A stretch of DNA of 64,000 bases from Candidatus Shapirobacteria bacterium (GTDB taxonomy: Bacteria > Patescibacteria > Microgenomatia > UBA12405): positions 620,001-684,000 of the forward strand of contig JAQWEN010000001.1 of the NCBI GenBank assembly GCA_028704885.1, read 5' to 3'. Positions 34,506-42,520 of the stretch are shown piece by piece. Each line of letters opens with the position of its first letter. The stretch's first letter is position 1. The notes beneath the pieces are model-generated. The model did no database searches. It was not told the DNA's origin and saw only the letters and a program-made list of their open reading frames with translations. The position numbers were made by a program, and so were the translations under genes.

Positions 34506-34511
34506 ATTATA
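34506..34511 (-). promoter_or_regulatory. -10 of probable leaderless promoter for the kinase-led operon
   Basis: TATAAT on the minus strand, 7 nt before the GTG start at 34498. No good -35 is seen. Confidence 0.45.
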
Positions 34512-34559
34512 TCAGGTAATTTTTTTTATTGTTTATTTGATAATAAACCGCAAATAAAA

Positions 34560-35051
34560 TTAAAATTCCTTATTCGGTTGAGAGATATCTATTAATTTAA
34601 TTTTTGTTTTGTTCATCATTGTTTCGTCACCAGGTTTCAATTTATTTAATCTACTAATAATGGGTGCTTGAAAAGATATTGTTTCTGAATTATTTTCTAC
34701 TTCTGTTGAGATTGTTGCATCCCATGGAGTACCGATTTTAAGAATTGTATTTTTATCTTCATTTTCAAATCTAATAACTAATTTTCTGCCAATAATAAAA
34801 CCTTCTACAGATTCACCTTCTCTAATTATCACTGCATTATTCAATGCTTTTGTTCTTCTCGAGATTTCATCTTCAATACTATTCCAACCACCTAAAGCAT
34901 CTAAAACTGTAGCTGATTGTCTAAAAGTACCGAGATCATAAGATTCATTAACAGTTGTTAGTTCTGCTTCTCTTTTTTTTTCTAGAGTTTCAATGCTGAC
35001 TTTTAATAAATCTCTAGTTTTTTGTGTCATATAATCAGATATTTTTTCCAT
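34560..35051 (-). CDS. Gre-factor-like protein
   Basis: A 163-residue protein with the GreA/GreB outline: N-terminal coiled coil (TRDLLKVSIETLEKKREAEL, IEDEISRRTKALNNAVII) and a C-terminal FKBP-like domain ending ISFQAPIISRLNKLKPGDET. Gre factors enter the RNA polymerase secondary channel to rescue backtracked complexes. The acidic tip (GDLSEN) that stimulates cleavage is not recognisable; the matching place reads YDLGTFRQS, so this may be a non-cleaving paralogue. I chose the ATG at 35051 because a TAAAAT lies 5 nt before it. It is 61 bp upstream of the kinase gene. Confidence 0.6.
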   Translation of the reverse strand: MEKISDYMTQKTRDLLKVSIETLEKKREAELTTVNESYDLGTFRQSATVLDALGGWNSIEDEISRRTKALNNAVIIREGESVEGFIIGRKLVIRFENEDKNTILKIGTPWDATISTEVENNSETISFQAPIISRLNKLKPGDETMMNKTKIKLIDISQPNKEF

Positions 35052-35120
35052 ATGGTATTTTATCATTTAAAATTATTACTTTAAAAGTAAATAAATCTTG
35101 ATTATTAAGATAATTTGTAA

Positions 35121-35151
35121 CCAAAAACCCTCCGATGTTTTTCGGAGGGTT
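35121..35151 (-). terminator. intrinsic terminator after pnp
   Basis: Perfect 10-bp stem AACCCTCCGA/TCGGAGGGTT, followed on the minus strand by TTTTT. It ends the rpsO-pnp transcript and isolates the Gre-like gene and the kinase operon. Confidence 0.9.
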
Positions 35152-35173
35152 AAAATTTTAATTTAAATTTTAT

Positions 35174-37381
35174 TTATCTTCGAGGGCGGAAGCCACCAGA
35201 GCGATTATCGTCTCGGCGAGGTGGAGTGAAATTTCGGAAACCACCAGTGCGATTATCTTGACCTTGGCCTTCTTCGCGAGGTTGGCCTGGGTGAGCGGCT
35301 TTAAACTCTGGAGAAGCTAATTTAATTTGATGGTTGTCATTGAATCCGGCAATTTTGACGTTTAGATGATCACCAACTTTAATAATAGAAGATGGATCAG
35401 ATAAAAATCCGCCTGACATTTCAGAGACATGAAGCAAAGCTTCACGACCTGGTAAGAATTCAACAAAAGCACCATAGGCTTCGACTCGGGTAACAATACC
35501 TTCATAGTCTTCACCAATTTCAACTTCTTTAATCATGGATTCAATTTCGTAAGCAGCTTTGTCAATATTTTCCTGATTTTGGGAAGAAATTGAAGCTTTT
35601 CCAAAATCATCAATGTCGATTTGGACATCGTATTTTTCCATGAGAGCTTTGATGGTTTTACCACCGCTGCCGATAACTTCACCGATTTTGTCTTCTGGAA
35701 GAGCAACCATTTTAATTTTTGGAGCAAATTCAGAAAGTTGGGCTCGTGGAGCAGCCAAAACTGATTCCATTTTGTCTAAAATTTGAAGTCTGGCTTTAGT
35801 TGAAGCGACAAAAGTGTCGGTGATCATTTTTAAAGTAAGACCGGCTCTTTTGATGTCTAATTGAATAGCAGTGATGCCATTTCTGGTTCCAGTGATTTTG
35901 AAATCCATGTCACCATTATGATCTTCGGTTCCAGCAATGTCGGTTAAAAGAACATAGTTATCGTCAGTTTCAGCAACTAGACCGATGGAAATTCCAGCGA
36001 CTTTGTCTTTGATGGGAACACCAGCGTCCATAAGGGACATAGTGGATCCACAAGTTGAAGCCATAGAAGATGAACCGTTTTGAGATAAAACTTCAGAGGT
36101 TAAAACAATAGTATAGGGAAATTCTTCTTCAGTAGGAATGACCGGAATTAAGGCTTTTTCAGCAAGAGCACCATGACCGATTTCGCGACGACCTGGACGA
36201 CCAACTCGACCGGTTTGACCAGTGGAGAAAGGTTGAGCAGAATAATAATGAAGATATCTTTTGGTGGTTTCACCGCTGGAATCTTCGAGATATTGTTTTT
36301 CAGATAAAGGAGCAAGGGTGGTAACCGTAATAGCTTGAGTTAAACCTCTTTGGAAAAAAGCTGAACCATGAACACAAGGAAGAACACCAACTTCGATAGT
36401 CAAAGGACGGATTTCGTCCATTTTTCGATGATCAAAACGAATGCCTTTTAAAGTTCGAATACGAAGAGTAGTTCTAATAACTGAATCAACAGCCGCAATT
36501 AAATGATTTTTAGAAATTTCTTCAGATTCAATTTTGGCTTCATAAGCCTCTAAAACTTGATCAACAATTTTTTCTTGACCAGCCATATGAGAACCATCAA
36601 CACCAGCTTCTAAAAAGGCCTCAACATCGGCTTTAATTTTAGATTCGATTTCTTTAATCAAATCAGCGGATGGACCAGCTGATTCATATTTGATCTTTTC
36701 CTTACCGCATTCTTTGGCCCAGGCAGTGATTTCTTTATTAACTTCATCACTAGTAGTTTTAGCTAATTCAATACCTTTTAGGGCAATATCATTGGCAACG
36801 ATATTAGCGTCACATTCAATCATATTGACGCCAGCAGGGCTAGTACAAACTAAAAGATCCATATTGGATTTTTCTAATTCTTTGGATGAGGGATTTAAAG
36901 TTAATTGATCATTAATATAACCAACACGGACAGCGGAAACTGGACCGTTAAATGGGATATCAGAGATGGCTAAAGCGGCAGCAGCGGCAGTGAAGGCAGG
37001 AATAACAACATCATTATCTTTATCATTACTTAGAACAGTAGCGATAATTTGAACTTCGTTCATAAAATCACTAGGGAAAAGAGGGCGAAGAGATCGGTCG
37101 ATAATTCGGCCAAAAAGGACAGCACTATCAGAAGGACCACCATCGCGTTTAATCCATTTTCCACCTTTAACGATGCCGCCAGCATAAAGCTTGTCGACAA
37201 ATTCGATAGACAAAGGAAAATAATCCTTAGAATCGTCGGTTTTACCCATAATAACGGTGGCTAAAACAGTAGTATTGCCGTATTGAGCCACGACTGAGGC
37301 ATTGGTTTGAGGAGCGAGTTTACCAGTTTGGAGAGTAATCTTTTTGCCGCCCACTAGAATATCTTTTGTATACATTTCCAT
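35174..37381 (-). CDS. pnp: polynucleotide phosphorylase
   Basis: A 735-residue phosphorolytic 3'-5' exoribonuclease. It has two RNase PH domains separated by a helical linker, with GTRNGITAIQLDIK and the second-domain SSMASTCGSTMSLMDAGVP signature, then KH (EVIGSGGKTIKALMEKYDVQ) and S1 (YEGIVTRVEAYGAFVEFLPG) domains, and an Arg/Gly-rich tail. The start at 37381 lies 5 nt after a TATAAT; a second ATG is two codons on. It follows rpsO by 22 nt, the classic rpsO-pnp order. Confidence 0.97.
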   Translation of the reverse strand: MEMYTKDILVGGKKITLQTGKLAPQTNASVVAQYGNTTVLATVIMGKTDDSKDYFPLSIEFVDKLYAGGIVKGGKWIKRDGGPSDSAVLFGRIIDRSLRPLFPSDFMNEVQIIATVLSNDKDNDVVIPAFTAAAAALAISDIPFNGPVSAVRVGYINDQLTLNPSSKELEKSNMDLLVCTSPAGVNMIECDANIVANDIALKGIELAKTTSDEVNKEITAWAKECGKEKIKYESAGPSADLIKEIESKIKADVEAFLEAGVDGSHMAGQEKIVDQVLEAYEAKIESEEISKNHLIAAVDSVIRTTLRIRTLKGIRFDHRKMDEIRPLTIEVGVLPCVHGSAFFQRGLTQAITVTTLAPLSEKQYLEDSSGETTKRYLHYYSAQPFSTGQTGRVGRPGRREIGHGALAEKALIPVIPTEEEFPYTIVLTSEVLSQNGSSSMASTCGSTMSLMDAGVPIKDKVAGISIGLVAETDDNYVLLTDIAGTEDHNGDMDFKITGTRNGITAIQLDIKRAGLTLKMITDTFVASTKARLQILDKMESVLAAPRAQLSEFAPKIKMVALPEDKIGEVIGSGGKTIKALMEKYDVQIDIDDFGKASISSQNQENIDKAAYEIESMIKEVEIGEDYEGIVTRVEAYGAFVEFLPGREALLHVSEMSGGFLSDPSSIIKVGDHLNVKIAGFNDNHQIKLASPEFKAAHPGQPREEGQGQDNRTGGFRNFTPPRRDDNRSGGFRPRR

Positions 37382-37386
37382 AATTA

Positions 37387-37392
37387 ATTATA
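37387..37392 (-). promoter_or_regulatory. -10 of possible leaderless pnp promoter
   Basis: TATAAT on the minus strand, 5 nt before the pnp ATG, in the rpsO-pnp gap. Confidence 0.4.
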
Positions 37393-37403
37393 AACGAACA
37401 GAA

Positions 37404-37673
37404 TTATTTTTTAAGACCAAGAGCTTTGGTTATTGCGGTATATCTATCAGCATTGTGAGCCGAGACATAACGAAGTAGACGTCGTCTTTTGGAAATCTTG
37501 CTTAAAATACCGCGTTTAGCAGGAGAATCGTGTTTGTTTTCGGTTAAATGACCTTGAAGCTTGTCGATTTCTTTGGTTAAAATAGCGATTTGAACTTCTG
37601 GAGAACCAGTATCACCCTTATCTTGAGCAAACTTAGTAATAATTTCTTGTTTTTCTTCTTTGGTTAATGCCAT
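37404..37673 (-). CDS. rpsO: 30S ribosomal protein S15
   Basis: An 89-residue primary rRNA-binding protein of the small subunit platform. GDTGSPEVQIAILTKEI, HLTENKHDSPAKRGI and RRRLLRYVSAHNADRY are diagnostic of S15. Length is normal. It is followed by pnp 22 nt later. A strong stem-loop lies 125 nt upstream of the start, between this gene and the 117-residue gene before it, and could be a terminator or part of an autoregulatory leader. Confidence 0.98.
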   Translation of the reverse strand: MALTKEEKQEIITKFAQDKGDTGSPEVQIAILTKEIDKLQGHLTENKHDSPAKRGILSKISKRRRLLRYVSAHNADRYTAITKALGLKK

Positions 37674-37797
37674 AGAATTATGCGGCTATTATCGGTTAAA
37701 AATTAATATTTTGGAATGGCTACCAAAAGACCGAATATAGTCAGAAACGATTATAACATGAAGGAAGAAAAAAAGAACAGGTGTGAAGAATGGGGTT

Positions 37798-37848
37798 GGG
37801 TGGTGCTGAAGAGCAATAAATGCTTTATTTTTTGTTTCAACACCACCC
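37798..37848 (-). terminator. stem-loop between the 117-residue gene and rpsO
   Basis: GGGTGGTG pairs with CACCACCC, extended by TGAA/TTCA past one mismatch, around a 24-nt AT-rich loop with an inner AATAAA/TTTATT repeat. It begins 7 nt after the upstream stop. T-richness on the minus strand begins only 20 nt later, so terminator function is uncertain. Confidence 0.5.
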
Positions 37849-37854
37849 GGATTA

Positions 37855-38208
37855 TCAAGTTTTTTCAAGATCAGACTGAAGCTTTTCATAAAGATGGAGG
37901 GATTTTTGAATTATTTTGCTATTCGATTTGTTATCAACAAAAAATCTCTTTGTTGCTTCCGTTAACAGATTTACGTCTGTTAATGTAATATTGTTCTCGG
38001 AAGTTAGTATACCGGCAATCCCCCTAAATAACTTATAAGAAATCACGAGAGATTCACGATCAAGATCACTATTGATATAGTAATTCTTGATTTTGTCGGC
38101 AATTACTGATCGAACTTCTGGATCGAGGATTTCATTTAATTCTTTGACTTTAATTGTAATACTAGTGATGATGTTAAAAATTTTTACGAGATCATTGCCA
38201 TCTTTCAC
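37855..38208 (-). CDS. hypothetical 117-residue protein
   Basis: A small helical, soluble protein with no family that I recognise. It has regular hydrophobic spacing (VKIFNIITSITIKVKELNEI, LLTEATKRFFVDNKSNSKII) and no cysteine. The start is a GTG at 38208, chosen because AAGGAGG precedes it by 8 nt, one of the best Shine-Dalgarno sequences in the window. It has its own promoter (TTGATG-17-TAAAAT) and a leader of about 45 nt, unlike the mostly leaderless neighbours. It lies upstream of rpsO, and a stem-loop follows the stop. Confidence 0.75.
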   Translation of the reverse strand: MKDGNDLVKIFNIITSITIKVKELNEILDPEVRSVIADKIKNYYINSDLDRESLVISYKLFRGIAGILTSENNITLTDVNLLTEATKRFFVDNKSNSKIIQKSLHLYEKLQSDLEKT

Positions 38209-38260
38209 AAAAACCGCCTCCTTTCCTTATTTTTCACACCTGTTTTTAAAGAACTGGGGA

Positions 38261-38289
38261 ATTTTATCATAAATAGGTTCAAACATCAA
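38261..38289 (-). promoter_or_regulatory. promoter of the 117-residue gene
   Basis: On the minus strand TTGATG, 17 nt, TAAAAT. The -35 is embedded in the T-tail of the preceding terminator. Confidence 0.55.
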
Positions 38290-38312
38290 AAAACCCCGCA
38301 GCAGCGGGGTTT
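38288..38312 (-). terminator. intrinsic terminator of the nusA-infB operon
   Basis: A 9-bp stem AAACCCCGC/GCGGGGTTT with a 4-nt loop, continuing on the minus strand into TTTTTT. It lies 20 nt past the DHH-like gene. Confidence 0.9.
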
Positions 38313-38331
38313 AAAAAGACTTTTTTAAAAA

Positions 38332-39027
38332 TTAGATTTGAGTGGCGCGGAGACAAACAGCACCAGCTTCAAATGTTTCAGGAGAAACATTGACTGAGAA
38401 AGATTGAGTGGCAACTCGAAGGGCAATTAAAAGGTTTTTAGCTGAATCTGGGGTTAATTCCAAACCAAGCATAGGCAATAAGAAAGTTAAGATTTCAGAA
38501 AAAGGAGCATCTTGATCGATGATATTAGCCTTAGCCCAAGATTTTTCAACATTGGTTGGAGAAATATTAATCCAAGCACCTTTATCAACGATGTTGGAGT
38601 GAGCACCTAAAAGGGTTTCATCACCAAAGACAAAATTAATATCAGCAGTGCTGGCTTGATTACTAATTAAGATTTGATTTTCAGCAACTTTTGGAGAACC
38701 ATCTTTGGTTTGAACAACCAAATTTAATTTTCCGCCGTCTTGATTATAAGTAACTTTTTCAATTTGATCTAAAGGATAATCCAAAGTGACAATTAAGTCG
38801 TTTGGATTATAAATATCGGTTAAAAGTTCAAGTCCACTTAATTTAGTGTAATTGGCATCAGTTTTTTGAGGACAAAAAACTTTGGTAGTAATATTGGATT
38901 TTTTTAAAAGCAAAGCTAAAGCTAGAGCTGAACCGATGGAATCAACATTGAGTTGAGGCACAGCGATTAAAGCTGTTTTAGCGGTAGAAAGTAAATTTTT
39001 GACTTCAGAAACGTTATAGTTTTTCAT
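38332..39027 (-). CDS. degenerate DHH-family (NrnA-like) protein
   Basis: A 231-residue protein whose N-terminal part follows the DHH phosphoesterase fold of NrnA (LIAVPQLNVDSIGSALALAL, compare HxNPDxDAxGSxLAL). The metal-binding residues are lost: the leading His and one Asp of motif I are absent, and no DHH triplet is present. The C-terminal DHHA1 domain is not evident. NrnA normally degrades short RNAs and pAp; this copy is probably inactive as a phosphoesterase and may have another role. It follows infB, where nrnA or rbfA often stands, by 17 nt. Confidence 0.65.
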   Translation of the reverse strand: MKNYNVSEVKNLLSTAKTALIAVPQLNVDSIGSALALALLLKKSNITTKVFCPQKTDANYTKLSGLELLTDIYNPNDLIVTLDYPLDQIEKVTYNQDGGKLNLVVQTKDGSPKVAENQILISNQASTADINFVFGDETLLGAHSNIVDKGAWINISPTNVEKSWAKANIIDQDAPFSEILTFLLPMLGLELTPDSAKNLLIALRVATQSFSVNVSPETFEAGAVCLRATQI

Positions 39028-39044
39028 AAAAATCCTGCTTATTT

Positions 39045-40478
39045 TTAATTCTTATAGGCTATTATAGCATCCCCTACCTTAAAGTCAACATAAGGCTTAA
39101 AAGTCATACCACAATCGTTACCTGACTTTAATTTATCGATGATATTTTTACCTTGGTGAATACCTTCAACTTTAGTATCTTTAATGATTTTGCCATCGCG
39201 TTTGAGATGAATTAAATCACCTTTTGAAATTTCACCTTTAATACATTGCACTCCAGAAATACGAACTTTATCAATTTTAAATTCAGCTTTAATTAGGCCT
39301 TCACCAACGATGGTTTCATCAATAGTTGGTTCAAGTAAATGAAGAACTTGATTTTGAATATCTTCAATAATTTCGTAAATAATTCGGGATTCAAAAATTC
39401 TGACTTTCGAAGCTTCAGCAATTTGTTGAATATGTTTAGGAGTAGAGACATTAAAGGCAAAAATTTGAGCTTTGGCGGCTTCGGCCATAAAAACGTCATT
39501 ATCACTAACAGCACCAATGCCACAGGAAATAACAATAACATCATCATTGAAACTGTTCTCTAGAGCTTCTAAAGTGCCCTTAACATCGGCTTTTAAAATC
39601 ACTTTTAATTTTGGATTTTCTTCGGTTGATTCCAATAAAACTTTATGTTCTTTATTGGCAGTAGAGGCGGTTTTAACTGAAGTAACGAGACTGCTAACAG
39701 AAGGCACTTTTTCAAAACCTAAAACTTCAACTGGGGTACTGGGACTAGCTTCTTTTAATTGTTGACCGTTACAATCAATAAGAGCCTTGACTTTACAAGA
39801 AATATCTTCGGAATAAACAATATCTCCAGGTTTAAGAGTGCCATTAATGACGATCAAAGAAGCAACTGGACCACGACTTTTATCAAGGCGAGATTCAATA
39901 ATAACAGCTTCTAAAGGACCATTAGGATCGGCAGTTAATTCTAAAATTTCAGCATTTAAAAGGATCATTTCCAAAAGATCATCAATACCTTTGCCGGTTT
40001 TAGCCGAAACAGGGATAACGGCCAATTGACCGCCGTATTCTTCTGGAGTAAAACCTAATTCAACCAATTGACCTTTAACTTTATCAGGAGCAGCATTTTC
40101 GAGATCCATTTTATTCAAGGCAACAATGAAAGGTAATTCGCATTTTTTGATATGTTCAAGACATTCTTTGGTTTGAGGCATAACGCCTTCAACAGCCGAG
40201 ATAACTAAAATCACCATATCAGTGGCTTTGGCACCGCAGGCACGCATATTGATAAAGGCAGCATGGCCAGGGGTATCAATGAAGGTGATAAGTTTAGTTT
40301 GACCATTCTTTTCGGTAACTTTGGCTTGATAAGAAGCAATATGTTGAGTAATGCCACCAGCTTCCTTTTTCAAGACATTAGTAGAACGGATTTTATCTAA
40401 AAGAGAAGTTTTACCGTGATCGATATGACCCATAACAGCCACAATTGGCGGACGAGTTAATTTTATATTAGTAGTCAT
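39045..40478 (-). CDS. infB: translation initiation factor IF-2, minimal form
   Basis: A 477-residue GTPase that places initiator tRNA on the ribosome. The G domain begins almost at once: G1 GHIDHGKT (17-24), G2 GGITQHIA, G3 DTPGH, G4 NKMD, G5 SAK. Domains II, III and the C-terminal C1/C2 domains follow. The N-terminal extension of several hundred residues found in many bacteria is reduced to about 10 residues. It sits between nusA and the DHH-like gene, the usual nusA-infB context. A diverged palindromic repeat lies in the nusA-infB gap. Confidence 0.97.
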   Translation of the reverse strand: MTTNIKLTRPPIVAVMGHIDHGKTSLLDKIRSTNVLKKEAGGITQHIASYQAKVTEKNGQTKLITFIDTPGHAAFINMRACGAKATDMVILVISAVEGVMPQTKECLEHIKKCELPFIVALNKMDLENAAPDKVKGQLVELGFTPEEYGGQLAVIPVSAKTGKGIDDLLEMILLNAEILELTADPNGPLEAVIIESRLDKSRGPVASLIVINGTLKPGDIVYSEDISCKVKALIDCNGQQLKEASPSTPVEVLGFEKVPSVSSLVTSVKTASTANKEHKVLLESTEENPKLKVILKADVKGTLEALENSFNDDVIVISCGIGAVSDNDVFMAEAAKAQIFAFNVSTPKHIQQIAEASKVRIFESRIIYEIIEDIQNQVLHLLEPTIDETIVGEGLIKAEFKIDKVRISGVQCIKGEISKGDLIHLKRDGKIIKDTKVEGIHQGKNIIDKLKSGNDCGMTFKPYVDFKVGDAIIAYKN

Positions 40479-40496
40479 ATTTGATTTTAAGGAATA

Positions 40497-40531
40497 AATC
40501 CCTCTAAATCTCCCTTTGATAAGGAAGATTT
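40497..40531 (+). repeat. palindromic repeat element, degenerate copy E (nusA-infB gap)
   Basis: AATCCCTCT followed by the stem AAATCTCCCTT/AAGGAAGATTT. It resembles the other copies in the CTCCCTTTGATAAGG core. It runs into the nusA stop codon. Confidence 0.5.
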
Positions 40532-41510
40532 ATTCTTGGGTTAATTTAATTTCGAGACCAACCAATTGACCAGCCAAGCGAACGTTTTCGCCACCGCCAC
40601 CAATAGCCAAAGCTAATTGGGATTCGGGAACTGTAACGTTGGCATAATTCTTACCGACTTCAATAACTTTGACGTTTTGAGCTGGAGAAAGAGCTTGAGC
40701 AATAAATTGATTTAAATTTTGAGAGAAAGCGACCACATCGACTTTTTCGTCGGTGGGCAATTCGCTTAAAATGGCCTGGATTCGAGAACCTTTTTGGCCA
40801 ATACAAGAACCGACAGGATCAATACCCGGCTGATTTGAAGAAACGGCAACTTTGCTTCTTTCACCAGCAGTTCGAGCTATTCTTTCAAGGACGACTGAAC
40901 CGTTGGCAACTTCTGGAACTTCACGAGAAAATAATTCAGAAATAAAAGCATTGTCGCGTCGAGATAAAATGATTTCACTGCGACCAGTTTCGTCTCGAAT
41001 AATTTCTTTTAATAAAAATAATTTTTTAGCGCCAAGAGGAATAATTTCATTTCGAATTTGTTCATCTTTAGGGCAGATACCTTCGGTTTTACCAACACCA
41101 ACAACCATTTTATAGGGATCATTTTTGAGAACAATACAGGGAATAAGAGTGCCTATTTTTTTGGCAAATTCAGCGACAACAGTTTCTTTTTCGACTTCAT
41201 GAATTCTCTGATCGATAACTTGTTTAGCGGTCTGAGCAGCAATTCGACCAAAACCAGGAGGAGTGACGTCGGTCTTTTTTTCACCATCAATTTTATAGAC
41301 TTTAAAAGAACCATTTTCTGGGGCTAATTCGGCAGTAAATTGATCTTCTTCAGAAACTTCAATACCATGTTCTTTTTGGTCACGTTTGTAGGCAGAGATA
41401 AGACCAAACTCAATTGAGTCCAAGATAGATTGAACTTCAATGTTTCTTTCACCAGCAATTTGAGCCACAGCTGCGGCAAATTCTGTTTTAGGTAGTTTTT
41501 TTAAGTCCAT
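40530..41510 (-). CDS. nusA: transcription termination/antitermination factor NusA
   Basis: A 326-residue RNA polymerase-binding factor with NusA N-terminal domain (residues 1-125), S1-like domain (about 130-200, with LIPCIVLKNDPYKMVVGVGK), KH1 (GIDPVGSCIGQKGSRIQAIL) and KH2 (ALAIGGGGENVRLAGQLVG). The acidic repeats at the C-terminus of gammaproteobacterial NusA are absent, as in most bacteria. An AAAGGATC lies just before the ATG. It is followed by infB. Confidence 0.96.
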   Translation of the reverse strand: MDLKKLPKTEFAAAVAQIAGERNIEVQSILDSIEFGLISAYKRDQKEHGIEVSEEDQFTAELAPENGSFKVYKIDGEKKTDVTPPGFGRIAAQTAKQVIDQRIHEVEKETVVAEFAKKIGTLIPCIVLKNDPYKMVVGVGKTEGICPKDEQIRNEIIPLGAKKLFLLKEIIRDETGRSEIILSRRDNAFISELFSREVPEVANGSVVLERIARTAGERSKVAVSSNQPGIDPVGSCIGQKGSRIQAILSELPTDEKVDVVAFSQNLNQFIAQALSPAQNVKVIEVGKNYANVTVPESQLALAIGGGGENVRLAGQLVGLEIKLTQE

Positions 41511-41534
41511 TTTGATCCTTTAAATATGCAGGAT

Positions 41535-41558
41535 TAAAAAAGGGGCTTTGTTAGCCCC
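41535..41558 (-). terminator. intrinsic terminator after dnaJ
   Basis: Stem GGGGC/GCCCC with a 7-nt loop, followed on the minus strand by TTTTTT. It ends the hrcA-grpE-dnaK-dnaJ operon. Confidence 0.85.
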
Positions 41559-41606
41559 AGGGTTTAAACACTGCAAAATTATTATGAGTAGATTATACCA
41601 GAAAAA

Positions 41607-42464
41607 TTACAAATCGAGCTGTTTTAGAAGGTCTTTTTGGTGAGAATTTAGTTTGGTTGGAATTTCGACGAAAAGGCGGATATAGAAATCGCCCTGGCCA
41701 TAACCATTGACATCTTTAATTCCCTGACCTCGCAATCTGACTAAAGTATTGGGTTGAGTGCCTGGTTTAACTCGGACTTTTAAAGGATCTTTTAAGGTTG
41801 GAACTTCGATAGTATCACCAAAAATGGCTTGAGTTAGACTAATATTGAAATTAATATAAACATCATTGCCTTCGCGTTTAAAAACTTTATCTGGTTGAAC
41901 ATCAATATAGAGAACAAATTCAGAAAAACGGATTTTTTGACCATCATCAACACCAGCGGGAATTTTGATGGTTCTTTTGTGGCCATCAATAGAAACTTCT
42001 TTTTGACAACCATTGGCAGCATCTAAAAAAGAAATAGAAATTTTATAGGTTTCGAGACGTTTACTTTGTCTTTGTTGACCGCCAAAAGAGGCACCAAAAA
42101 ATTGTTCAAAAATATCAAAAGGATTAGAAAAACCACCAAAATCAAAATCGGCACCACCAAAAGGATTGCCACCAGTCTGGGTGTAAGTAAAATTGGGACC
42201 ATTTTGCTGAGTGTAAGTATGACCGCCAAAACCGCCTGAAGATGGGTCAAAAGCTGCATGGCCATATTGGTCATAAGCGGCTTTTTTTTGATCATTACTT
42301 AAAACTTCGTAAGCTTCATTAATTTCTTTAAAATGTTCTTCAGCATCAGGGGCCTTATTACGATCGGGATGAAATTTAAGAGCAGACTTTCGATAAGCGC
42401 TTTTTATTTCATCCTTACTGGCATCTTTGGAGACGCCTAATAACTCGTAAAAATCTTTTTTCAT
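41607..42464 (-). CDS. dnaJ: DnaJ-type co-chaperone, no zinc finger
   Basis: A 285-residue J-domain co-chaperone of DnaK. The J domain spans residues 1-70 with HPD at 32-34, followed by a Gly/Phe-rich region (NPFGGADFDFGGFSNPFDIF) and the two C-terminal beta domains. The CxxCxGxG zinc-finger repeats of type I DnaJ are absent, making this a type II (CbpA-like) protein, yet it occupies the dnaJ position in the operon. A TATAAT lies 7 nt before the ATG, and a stem-loop separates it from dnaK. Confidence 0.93.
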   Translation of the reverse strand: MKKDFYELLGVSKDASKDEIKSAYRKSALKFHPDRNKAPDAEEHFKEINEAYEVLSNDQKKAAYDQYGHAAFDPSSGGFGGHTYTQQNGPNFTYTQTGGNPFGGADFDFGGFSNPFDIFEQFFGASFGGQQRQSKRLETYKISISFLDAANGCQKEVSIDGHKRTIKIPAGVDDGQKIRFSEFVLYIDVQPDKVFKREGNDVYINFNISLTQAIFGDTIEVPTLKDPLKVRVKPGTQPNTLVRLRGQGIKDVNGYGQGDFYIRLFVEIPTKLNSHQKDLLKQLDL

Positions 42465-42471
42465 GACTCTT

Positions 42472-42477
42472 ATTATA
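42472..42477 (-). promoter_or_regulatory. -10 of possible leaderless dnaJ promoter
   Basis: TATAAT on the minus strand, 7 nt before the ATG, directly after the dnaK-dnaJ stem-loop. Confidence 0.4.
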
Positions 42478-42479
42478 CA

Positions 42480-42507
42480 CAGACATCCCGCGCCTGCGGG
42501 ATGTCTG
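42480..42507. repeat. perfect 12-bp stem-loop between dnaK and dnaJ
   Basis: CAGACATCCCGC pairs with GCGGGATGTCTG around a GCCT loop. No T-run follows on the minus strand, so it looks more like an RNA processing or stability element than a terminator. Confidence 0.75.
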
Positions 42508-42520
42508 AATTAATTAATTT

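Noticed and set aside
37716..37988. Plus-strand ORF of 90 residues opposite the 117-residue gene
   Set aside because: It crosses the rpsO upstream stem-loop and overlaps a better-supported minus-strand gene with Shine-Dalgarno and promoter.
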